Below the pieces are notes generated by a model. The model was not told where the DNA came from. It did not search any database and saw nothing but the letters and a program-made list of their open reading frames with translations. This document shows positions 1-5,184 of a stretch of 5,864 nt of DNA, one piece after another (the stretch's first letter is position 1; every line of letters starts with the position of its first letter). A program made the position numbers and the translations under genes. Location of the stretch: contig JAFAWN010000478.1 of assembly GCA_019241735.1 (NCBI GenBank), forward strand, positions 1-5,864. The letters are read 5' to 3'. Source of the DNA: Terriglobales bacterium (GTDB lineage: Bacteria; Acidobacteriota; Terriglobia; Terriglobales; Acidobacteriaceae).

Positions 1-488
1 GTCGGTCCGCCTTCATAGCGGTCATCAGGCTGGTCGTCGTCATACGTACCCACATCCAGAGAATCGTAGCCGACGTAGGGATAATAAAACGGAGCGCCGT
101 AATAGCCGCCGTAGGCATAGGCGCCATAGGGATAATAAGAGTAATAAGAGCGATCGCGGCGACGGTAAAAGTTGCGGCGCGAATTATCAGCAAATCGCCG
201 CGAAGTTCCCCAACTAAAGGTTGCGCCAGACCGAAGGGCCCAGGCCGATCCACCGGCGAATCCAGGCCCAACTGAAGTTACGCTGGGAGAGATACCGGAC
301 GGACGCGCGCCGCGGCCTCCGAAGCCCAAAGAGGTGACCGAGGCGGGTATGCCATGAGCCTGGGCTTGCGCCGATGCCGGCAGCCGCACCAAGAATATGA
401 AAACGATAAAAGCCGTAACCATGGCCGGAATTGAGGGCTTCAACATTGGTATACCCACTATCACATCATACCCTTGTCTGCCGGCCAT
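1..488 (-). CDS. Secreted Gly/Tyr-rich protein of unknown function, 3' end outside window
   Basis: The frame stays open for 162 codons from the ATG at 486-488 and leaves the left edge without a stop. Residues 15-44 look like a Sec signal peptide: a Lys at 17, a hydrophobic core MVTAFIVFIFLV (23-34) and a likely cleavage site after the ASAQA run (38-42). The mature part begins with two copies of a motif GI-x-x-SVTS-x-G (46-57 and 65-76). An Arg-rich stretch (97-113) follows, then a region with 13 Tyr in 27 residues (115-141), then an Asp-rich segment (142-156). No enzyme motif is visible. The start at 488 has a good ribosome site (GAGGTG, 5-nt spacer). An internal ATG at 446 gives a more typical short signal peptide, so the start is uncertain. 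The protein is exported by inference; a structural, adhesive or surface role fits the composition but is not shown. I do not recognise the family. Confidence 0.8.
   Translation of the reverse strand, partial: MAGRQGYDVIVGIPMLKPSIPAMVTAFIVFIFLVRLPASAQAQAHGIPASVTSLGFGGRGARPSGISPSVTSVGPGFAGGSAWALRSGATFSWGTSRRFADNSRRNFYRRRDRSYYSYYPYGAYAYGGYYGAPFYYPYVGYDSLDVGTYDDDQPDDRYEGGP
261..353 (-). repeat. Two imperfect copies of a 12-residue GI-x-x-SVTS-x-G coding motif
   Basis: Within the secreted Tyr-rich protein, residues 46-57 read GIPASVTSLGFG and residues 65-76 read GISPSVTSVGPG. They are separated by eight Gly/Arg/Pro-rich residues. Eight of twelve positions are identical. The copies fall directly after the predicted signal peptide, so the repeated unit would form the N-terminus of the mature protein. 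The function is unknown. Confidence 0.55.
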
Positions 489-490
489 GG
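419..490. repeat. 10-bp inverted repeat flanking the secreted-protein start
   Basis: CCATGGCCGG at 419-428 and its exact reverse complement CCGGCCATGG at 481-490 are separated by 52 bp. In the minus-strand transcript the 5' arm contains the AUG at 488. The 3' arm lies at about codons 21-24, after the AUG at 446. Pairing would hide the upstream start codon, though not its Shine-Dalgarno. Each arm contains a palindromic CCATGG core, which makes the coincidence less striking. Confidence 0.3.
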
Positions 491-493
491 CAC
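465..493 (-). promoter_or_regulatory. Weak alternative promoter for the start at 446
   Basis: On the minus strand, GTGCCA (493-488) and TATGAT (470-465) are 17 bp apart and match the sigma-70 consensus at 4/6 and 5/6 positions. If used, transcription would begin near 458, inside the longer reading frame. Translation would then start at the ATG at 446 with a leader of about 12 nt. This competes with the ribosome-site evidence for the 488 start; both cannot describe the same transcript. Confidence 0.2.
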
Positions 494-499
494 CACCTC
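494..499 (-). promoter_or_regulatory. Ribosome binding site for the ATG at 488
   Basis: The minus strand reads GAGGTG followed by GTGCC and then ATG, a six-base match to the anti-Shine-Dalgarno complement with a 5-nt spacer. It is the clearest ribosome site in the window and is the reason for choosing 488 over the internal ATG at 446 as the start of the secreted protein gene. Confidence 0.55.
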
Positions 500-603
500 T
501 ATCTCTTGATTAGAGCCAGCAGAGCCGAAAGGGGTTGCGTGATAATTGCATGCCCTTCAACTGATAGGGGTAGTCGGTTCCATGTAAGTGGGGATATTTC
601 TCC

Positions 604-1833
604 CTAGCGCCGATAGGATAACTGCGCCAGTTCGAACAGATTCCAAATCGAGCCGGCCCCAAGGATTCCCCAGACGCAGGCCTGTACCAGGCTGCGGTGG
701 CGGGTTTCGAGCAGATCCGCCGACAGGCCTGCGACAAATACGAATAAGAACGGCAGCGCGATGAGCTGAAAACCCAGTCCCGGATAATGGGGCGACCCTA
801 TGGCCATTGCCAACATTCCGAGCGCTACCAGTAAGGGCGCGGTATTGCCGAAATACCGCACGCGCCGCCACATAACGTAGACGAAAAGCGCGGCTGGCAC
901 CGCAATTACCAGCGCCGGAGAACTCTGTCCCAGCTGGAGCAGAACTCTTTGGTATGCGGACGGCATTCTGAATGCGTGCCACGTGATCCCGAAAAACTCG
1001 GCGTGGTGCAGCCCGGCCCAAAATTGTTTCAGATTAAATTCATAAGCACTCAACAGTAGAAATAGGGTTACGCCGCAACTGGCCGCCCAAATGGCTATTG
1101 CGGCGCGACGGGTTGGGGCCAGATACAACTTGAAGGCCAGCGCTATTGGGATCAGGATTGCCAGGGAGAACTGGGATCCGACCGCCAAGGTCAAAGCGAC
1201 TCCCAGCAGAAGGATGCGCCGCCAGTTCCAGATCACCACACCACGCGGAGCATACAAGGTGTGGGCCACCGCGATGGCGGTGAAGACTGCGCCGAATGCG
1301 CCCCAGGCAGCGCCGATTTCGGGCTCCGCAAACCATAGGGCGCTGCTGCGCAGGATTGCGGGCGAGAAGCAATAAAGGATGAGAGCAATATATCCGCCGG
1401 CATTACCGTAGAGCCTGCGGGAGACATACCATAGCGCCGCGCCCAGCAGCAGGCCGAAAATCAGATAGGAGACTCGAGCCATCACGAACCAGAGCGGCGT
1501 CCCGGGGAGGGTGTGCGGCGCCAGCAAAAATGGCGATGATGCAATCAAGTACCAGAGGGGGGAATGGTAGATGTCGAATGCATCCTGATAGGGGCCGGCG
1601 GTGGATGCCGCCGCCCCATCAACTCCCGGGGTGCCGGCGACGGGGCCGCCATGCCATTGGGTCAAGCCGCTTTCGGCCCGGCGATACAGTTCAGCGGCAA
1701 GCTCCGGAGACTCGGGTTCGCTGCCGCTTAAGTTCAGCCTGACCAACCAGAGGCACTGCGCGAGGAAGCACATCAGGAGCAGTCCTGCAATAACCTGCGG
1801 CCTGCCCCATCGTTTCCAAAACCATTGACTCAT
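604..1833 (-). CDS. Multi-pass membrane protein, probable GT-C-type glycosyltransferase
   Basis: This is a 409-residue, strongly hydrophobic protein with about 10-11 predicted membrane segments. The first is at roughly 13-33; others lie near 92-108, 118-138, 145-163, 173-193, 206-237, 247-263, 306-322, 330-348, 353-375 and 381-403. After the first segment comes a long non-membrane loop (34-90) with acidic residues E39, E41 and E44, ending in YHSPLWYLI (89-97). That layout, with an acidic first loop followed by a H-x-P-L-x-Y-type motif at the second membrane segment, is typical of lipid-phosphate-sugar-dependent GT-C transferases such as the PMT/ArnT group. Sugar donor and acceptor cannot be told. 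The family call is inference from topology, and a polytopic protein of unknown function is the fallback. The ATG at 1833 has no obvious Shine-Dalgarno; the next in-frame ATG, at codon 21, would cut into the first membrane helix. The gene lies 84 nt downstream of the small gene at 1918-2172. Confidence 0.8.
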   Translation of the reverse strand: MSQWFWKRWGRPQVIAGLLLMCFLAQCLWLVRLNLSGSEPESPELAAELYRRAESGLTQWHGGPVAGTPGVDGAAASTAGPYQDAFDIYHSPLWYLIASSPFLLAPHTLPGTPLWFVMARVSYLIFGLLLGAALWYVSRRLYGNAGGYIALILYCFSPAILRSSALWFAEPEIGAAWGAFGAVFTAIAVAHTLYAPRGVVIWNWRRILLLGVALTLAVGSQFSLAILIPIALAFKLYLAPTRRAAIAIWAASCGVTLFLLLSAYEFNLKQFWAGLHHAEFFGITWHAFRMPSAYQRVLLQLGQSSPALVIAVPAALFVYVMWRRVRYFGNTAPLLVALGMLAMAIGSPHYPGLGFQLIALPFLFVFVAGLSADLLETRHRSLVQACVWGILGAGSIWNLFELAQLSYRR

Positions 1834-1917
1834 GGCGCAAGGCGAGTTCTATCACGACTCCCTGAAGTTAGATAGGATGGTAGCGGGCACGGGACGGCGG
1901 AAGTCTTGATTTAGAGG

Positions 1918-2172
1918 CTAATCAGCGGCTTGGGGTGTGCCGTCGTTGGCATCCCAAACGGAAAATTCATGGTGGATTTTTTCCAGCTCCGCCTGAGCCC
2001 GCTGCGCCAGTTGAGCGGCATAATTCCTGGTGGACCGCTGATGTTCTGGATGCAGGGCGGCAACGCGCAGCTCGAGCAAGGGCGCGTCCTGCTCCAGCAT
2101 CCGCACAAATCTCTGCGCCCGATCAAGTCGAATAGAGAGGGAAAGCATTTTAAGAGCTTGCCGAAAGTTCAA
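1918..2172 (-). CDS. Small helical protein of unknown function
   Basis: This 84-residue frame starts with TTG at 2172 and ends with TAG at 1918-1920. The alternative is an ATG at 2148, giving 76 residues. No other start codon exists between 2172 and the in-frame stop at 2269-2271. An AGGGA lies just upstream of the TTG, although its spacing is short. The ATG has no visible ribosome site. The sequence is charged and rich in Ala, Leu, Arg, Gln and Glu, with long stretches likely to form alpha helix (residues 1-42 and 48-70). It has no signal peptide, membrane segment or Cys. The composition looks like real soluble protein, whereas the overlapping frame at 1911-2126 is Cys/Trp/Pro-rich noise. 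The gene is oriented with the membrane protein downstream and divergent from folK. I do not recognise the family. Confidence 0.55.
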   Translation of the reverse strand: MNFRQALKMLSLSIRLDRAQRFVRMLEQDAPLLELRVAALHPEHQRSTRNYAAQLAQRAQAELEKIHHEFSVWDANDGTPQAAD

Positions 2173-2270
2173 CGTCCCTGCAAGTTCAAAGGCGGGTACC
2201 GGGGGTGTGCGGACTGACGCGGCAGCCCGGGCTGAGCTAAAGGTCTGGTTACGAGTTAACCTGAGAAGTC
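2173..2270. promoter_or_regulatory. Divergent intergenic region between the small gene and folK
   Basis: These 98 bp separate two divergently oriented genes, so promoters for both are expected here. I see no pair of hexamers close to the sigma-70 consensus on either strand. A weak GAGAAG (2263-2268) lies 2 nt before the folK ATG. The left half is GC-rich, and the right half has AT-richer patches around 2234-2262. No operator-like palindrome stands out. Confidence 0.3.
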
Positions 2271-2753
2271 ATGCACAAGAAAGTCTATCTTTCGCTGGGC
2301 TCGAATCTCGGGGAACGGGCCGCAAACCTTCAAACTGCGATCGCAGAGGTGAAGAACCTGGGCGAAATGTTACAGGTTTCTTCTTTTTATGAGACCGAAC
2401 CGGTGGGAATAATGGCGCAGCCATGGTTTTTAAACTGCGCGGTGGAACTGGAGACAGTGAAAATGCCCAAACAACTGCTAGCCGGGATTCTCCGTCTGGA
2501 GCAGGAGATGGGCCGCCAGCGGCGCGGGGACAAAGGTCCGCGAGTCATCGACCTGGACATCCTGCTGTTCGGCAACTCAATCATTGACACTGGAGGCTTG
2601 AGTGTTCCGCATCCGGCGATGCATGAGCGAAGATTCGTGCTTGAGCCGATGACGGAGATCGCTGCAGAAGTGCGGCATCCCGTGCTCAAACGCACTATGC
2701 GGGAGTTGCGTGACGCCCTGCCGCCGGGACAAACGGTCAGGCGGCTACCGTAG
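2271..2753 (+). CDS. folK: 2-amino-4-hydroxy-6-hydroxymethyldihydropteridine pyrophosphokinase
   Basis: FolK (HPPK) transfers pyrophosphate from ATP to 6-hydroxymethyl-7,8-dihydropterin in the cytoplasm, supplying the substrate of dihydropteroate synthase in folate synthesis. All family landmarks are present in 160 residues, the normal size. They are the N-terminal SLGSNLG (8-14), the pterin-loop motif YETEPVG (40-46), WFLN (52-55), the signature GPRVIDLDILLFG (89-101) with the metal-binding Asp94 and Asp96, and VPHPAMHERRFVL (112-124). His114 and Arg120 match E. coli His115 and Arg121. The position of E. coli Trp89, in the ATP-side loop, is Lys88 here; this position varies between bacteria, so activity is expected. 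The ATG at 2271 lies right at the first beta strand, so no other start is likely. It is the only plus-strand gene and ends 11 nt from the end of ftsY, with which it converges. Confidence 0.96.
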   Translation: MHKKVYLSLGSNLGERAANLQTAIAEVKNLGEMLQVSSFYETEPVGIMAQPWFLNCAVELETVKMPKQLLAGILRLEQEMGRQRRGDKGPRVIDLDILLFGNSIIDTGGLSVPHPAMHERRFVLEPMTEIAAEVRHPVLKRTMRELRDALPPGQTVRRLP

Positions 2754-2763
2754 GCGTGCCGCC
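2740..2763. terminator. Weak GC hairpin at the folK/ftsY convergence
   Basis: GGCGGC (2740-2745) and GCCGCC (2758-2763) can form a perfect 6-bp GC stem with a 12-nt loop. The stem spans the folK stop codon and the 11-nt gap before the ftsY stop. Neither strand has a U-run after it, so it is not a standard intrinsic terminator. It is listed because it is the only structure at a convergence point where two transcripts must end. Confidence 0.25.
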
Positions 2764-2764
2764 G

Positions 2765-3715
2765 TCAGGCAAACAATGCGTCGACAAAATCCCGGGCGTT
2801 AAAACGCAGCAGATCGCCGGCCTTCTCGCCGACACCCACGTATCGCACCGGCAGGCCCAGCTCGCGGGAAATGGCAACGGCGACGCCACCCTTGGCGGTG
2901 CCATCCAGTTTGGTCAGTACGATTCCGGTCACGGCGGCAGATTCCGTAAATTGCCGCGCTTGCTGTAAACCGTTTTGTCCGGTGGTTGCGTCCATCACCA
3001 GCAGGGTCGCATGGGGCGCGCTGGGAATGATGCGTTGCGCGGTGCGGCGCATTTTTTCGAGCTCTGACATTAAATGAGCTTTGTTGTGCAGGCGGCCCGC
3101 GGTATCGACGATCACGTAATCGATGTGCCGGGCAGTGGCGGCCTGGAGCGCATCATAGAGAACGGCGGATGGGTCTCCACCGGCTTTAGTGCGAATGACC
3201 TCCGTCCCGGTGCGTTCTCCCCAAACCTGTAATTGGTCGATGGCGGCAGCGCGGAACGTGTCAGCCGCGCACAGCAAAACAGTCTTGCCGTCGGAGCGGA
3301 AAAATTGAGCGAGCTTGCCGATTGTGGTGGTCTTACCGGTACCATTCACACCCACTACAAGAATTACTTCGGGCAGGCCTTCGGTCTTCTGCACCGGCGG
3401 AATGCTGGCCGAGTTCAGAATAGCCAGCAACTCTTCTTTCAGCAGGCGTTTCAGTTCGTCCACATTGCCAATCTGTTTGCGGTCGGCTTTATCGCGTAGT
3501 TTTCCCAAAACCTGTTGCGTGGTGACGCTACCGAGATCAGCGCCGAGCAGCGTAGCTTCGAGATCATCGAGCGTTCCGCGATCGATCTCTTTGCTGAACG
3601 AAACCGTTTCTTCGATGCGCTCAGCCAGGTTCTCGCGAGTGCGAGTTACGGCTTCCTTCATCCGGTCAAGGAAGCTGGGTTTTTGTTCAGTACTGCCAAA
3701 AAGCGTCTGGATCAT
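2765..3715 (-). CDS. ftsY: Signal recognition particle receptor FtsY (SRP GTPase)
   Basis: FtsY docks ribosome-SRP complexes at the inner membrane and, with Ffh, hydrolyses GTP to hand nascent membrane proteins to SecYEG. The 316-residue protein is an NG-type FtsY with almost no acidic A domain. A basic amphipathic segment (about 14-30, FLDRMKEAVTRTRENLA) could touch the membrane. The N domain (about 30-105) includes LLGADLG (56-62). The G domain carries all SRP-GTPase motifs: G1 GVNGTGKTT (122-130), G2 DTFRAAA (152-158), G3 DTAGR (204-208), G4 TKLDG (268-272) and the closing GVGEKAGDL (294-302). GVNGTGKTT and the DTFRAAA-x-x-QL form point to FtsY rather than Ffh, and no methionine-rich M domain is present. 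No Shine-Dalgarno precedes the ATG at 3715; the minus strand there reads CGCCTCCC. The gene follows the O-antigen-ligase gene by 50 nt, a gap that holds a possible separate promoter. Confidence 0.97.
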   Translation of the reverse strand: MIQTLFGSTEQKPSFLDRMKEAVTRTRENLAERIEETVSFSKEIDRGTLDDLEATLLGADLGSVTTQQVLGKLRDKADRKQIGNVDELKRLLKEELLAILNSASIPPVQKTEGLPEVILVVGVNGTGKTTTIGKLAQFFRSDGKTVLLCAADTFRAAAIDQLQVWGERTGTEVIRTKAGGDPSAVLYDALQAATARHIDYVIVDTAGRLHNKAHLMSELEKMRRTAQRIIPSAPHATLLVMDATTGQNGLQQARQFTESAAVTGIVLTKLDGTAKGGVAVAISRELGLPVRYVGVGEKAGDLLRFNARDFVDALFA

Positions 3716-3724
3716 GGGAGGCGA

Positions 3725-3741
3725 GCGCGGAATTGCCGCGC
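3725..3741 (-). promoter_or_regulatory. Perfect GC hairpin in the ftsY 5' leader
   Basis: The minus strand reads GCGCGG, loop CAATT, CCGCGC: a perfect 6-bp all-GC stem with a 5-nt loop. It ends 9 nt before the ftsY ATG. No U-run follows, so it is unlikely to be an intrinsic terminator of the upstream operon. If transcription starts from the nearby TATAAT, the stem would lie at the very 5' end of the mRNA, where such stems can protect against decay or affect ribosome entry. A role is inferred, not shown. Confidence 0.45.
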
Positions 3742-3750
3742 ACTGTTTGG

Positions 3751-3756
3751 ATTATA
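3751..3756 (-). promoter_or_regulatory. Perfect -10 hexamer (TATAAT) upstream of ftsY
   Basis: The minus strand carries TATAAT at 3756-3751, 9 nt after the stop codon of the ligase gene. The predicted transcription start is near 3744, giving a leader of about 28 nt before the ftsY ATG at 3715. I see no good -35 element 16-18 bp upstream (the candidates are CGGCCT, CCGGCC and TCCGGC), so the promoter would have to be weak or activator-assisted. In a GC-rich genome a perfect TATAAT in a 50-bp gap is suggestive but could be chance. Confidence 0.4.
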
Positions 3757-3765
3757 GAAGAAGGA

Positions 3766-5184
3766 CTAAGCAAGGCCGGAATCATCGGCCAGCGGGTCAA
3801 GGCCGGCAGGAAAAGGTTCGGCCGCGACAAAATTTCCCGCGATGCCATGGCGGCGGGACGAAGTGCGGCGGCGCCCAGAGGAACCGAAGTGAGACTCCAT
3901 GGCCGCGACGAAGCACATCACGTAGAACAACGCTGCGTTGGCGGGAATTTGCAGGTTGAAATCAAAAAAGCTGTGGACCAGGATGCCGGTCACGCCCAAA
4001 ATGGCGGCCAGCGTCACTGCGCCTTTCATTTCTGATTGCCAGTCGCGCAGTTTACTGAAGGCCCGCCGATAAAGTTGAAAGAGAAACCAGAGCATTGTCA
4101 AGAATCCTAAGCCACCCATTTCGACGAGTAACTCGACATAATCGTTATGCGCATGATCGATGGAGAAATTTGTGTAGAAGCTGCGAAATTCGGGATATAC
4201 GTCGCCAAAAACTCCCAGCCCCCATCCTAGAATGGGCCTGCGCGCCGACATCTTGAGTCCATCCCGCAGGATGCTAACGCGGGTGCCGCCGGAAAGTTCG
4301 AGTCGAGATTCGGCGTGGATGCTTGCCAGACGTTTGGTCAACTCCCCACCGCCGAGCCATACCATGACGGCGACTGCAACTGCGGCAAAGACCCCGAAAG
4401 CTAATACCGGTCGGCCGGTTTTGCGCCGCCGGAGCGCCACTACGCCGAAAAACACCAGTTGAACAGACAGCGCCAGCATCCCGCCGCGCGACCCGGAGAG
4501 GAATACCGTGCTCGCCATAACAGCTGCTGATGCTGCCGCCGCGGTCTTCTGCGGTCGGGAAGCGTAGCGGCTAAAAGCAAGAACCAGAGGGACCGGAAGC
4601 AGCAACTCCATCAGTCCGGCGTAGTGGTTGTGATTTACGTATGGACCATAGATCCAACCACCGGAACGCGGCGTCCGAAGCCAGTAAAGTTTGCTGCTGG
4701 AACTTATTCCGTGGAGCAGGGCAAAGGTGGCGACGGCGAAGCCATAGGCGGAGATTACGGCCGCAAGGGTCTTAACCTGGTAGGTCCGGCGCAGGCACTG
4801 CGCCACGAGGAAGCACAACATCCCGTAGGCAACGTCGAGAAGGGCGCGCGAAATTGTTGCGTAACGGTACGCTGTCTGCCGGAACAAAAGCTGCGCCAGA
4901 ATCAGCGCGCCGAATGTCAGCATCGGGGGAAATAGGGGGCTGGACTGGACATCAACCTTGCCCGAAGCAGCCTGTCCAAGACACCAAACCAGGAACAGAG
5001 CGGCAGCGCCACCTTCCAGCAAGAGAACTGCCCAAGGTTCGACGGCGCCAAACGCTAACGGCGCGCAAAGCAGCAGGGTGAATACTCCGTACAGCACAAA
5101 CTGGTCGACGGCTGAAGTACCGGCGGATGGTTTCGAACTACGGTTAAGCTCGATACGCTCCGGAAGCGGCAATGGAGAAGTCAC
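3766..5184 (-). CDS. O-antigen ligase/polymerase family membrane protein (Wzy/WaaL type)
   Basis: This 472-residue inner-membrane protein has about 10-12 predicted helices, the first at roughly 29-46. Family landmarks are the loop GPYVNHNHYAGLMELLLP (180-197), the SGSRGG motif (230-235) with Arg233, the arginine-containing TRVSILRDGLKM (301-312), PILGWGLGVFGDVYPEF (317-333), and the periplasmic DHAHNDYVELLVEMGGLG (343-360) with His344 and His346. Family members join or polymerise undecaprenyl-linked glycans, or transfer them to lipid A core or proteins, on the periplasmic side. Conserved Arg and His residues in the large loop are needed in characterised WaaL. Ligase, polymerase and protein-glycosylating types cannot be told apart here. 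The GTG start overlaps the upstream stop as GTGA; the next Met is residue 88, so no later start is plausible. The cytoplasmic-looking tail (431-472) is Arg/Ser-rich, then acidic, and is longer than the domain needs. Confidence 0.9.
   Translation of the reverse strand: MTSPLPLPERIELNRSSKPSAGTSAVDQFVLYGVFTLLLCAPLAFGAVEPWAVLLLEGGAAALFLVWCLGQAASGKVDVQSSPLFPPMLTFGALILAQLLFRQTAYRYATISRALLDVAYGMLCFLVAQCLRRTYQVKTLAAVISAYGFAVATFALLHGISSSSKLYWLRTPRSGGWIYGPYVNHNHYAGLMELLLPVPLVLAFSRYASRPQKTAAAASAAVMASTVFLSGSRGGMLALSVQLVFFGVVALRRRKTGRPVLAFGVFAAVAVAVMVWLGGGELTKRLASIHAESRLELSGGTRVSILRDGLKMSARRPILGWGLGVFGDVYPEFRSFYTNFSIDHAHNDYVELLVEMGGLGFLTMLWFLFQLYRRAFSKLRDWQSEMKGAVTLAAILGVTGILVHSFFDFNLQIPANAALFYVMCFVAAMESHFGSSGRRRTSSRRHGIAGNFVAAEPFPAGLDPLADDSGLA
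5181..5184 (-). promoter_or_regulatory. GTGA stop/start overlap coupling the jelly-roll and ligase genes
   Basis: The minus strand reads GTGA. GTG (5184-5182) starts the O-antigen-ligase-like gene and TGA (5183-5181) ends the upstream gene. The only purine-rich site nearby is GCGGGGC, about 9 nt before the GTG, a poor Shine-Dalgarno match. Translation of the ligase is therefore probably fed by ribosomes finishing the upstream gene. This also fixes the GTG as the start. Confidence 0.75.

Noticed and set aside
172..357. 61-codon plus-strand frame opposite the Tyr-rich secreted protein
   Set aside because: The minus strand carries a clear signal peptide and internal repeats in an unbroken frame. 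The plus frame is Pro/Arg-rich antisense.
489..603. Possible small gene or RNA between the secreted protein and the membrane protein
   Set aside because: The 115-bp gap has no frame with a ribosome site, no strong hairpin and no convincing promoter pair beyond the ribosome site assigned to the ATG at 488.
591..604. Possible terminator just after the membrane protein gene (GGGA, 6-nt loop, TCCC)
   Set aside because: The stem has only 4 bp, overlaps the stop codon and is not followed by a U-run on the minus strand.
557..1021. 154-codon minus-strand frame inside the membrane protein gene
   Set aside because: It is offset within the 604-1833 gene, has an Arg/Gly/Ala-rich composition and no motif. 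The long hydrophobic frame explains the region better.
1911..2126. 71-codon minus-strand frame overlapping the small helical gene
   Set aside because: It is rich in Cys, Trp, Pro and Ser with no regular secondary-structure pattern; the overlapping frame at 1918-2172 is far more protein-like.
3725..3741. GC hairpin before ftsY as an intrinsic terminator of the ligase operon
   Set aside because: The sequence after the stem on the minus strand is C-rich (TCGCCTCCC) with no U-tract, so classic Rho-independent termination is unlikely. It is kept instead as a leader structure.
3315..3959. 214-codon plus-strand frame antisense to ftsY
   Set aside because: It lies opposite strongly conserved FtsY GTPase motifs, is Ser/Arg-rich as expected for the reverse complement of a GC-rich gene, and runs across the ftsY start and the 3' end of the ligase gene. 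It is a shadow frame.
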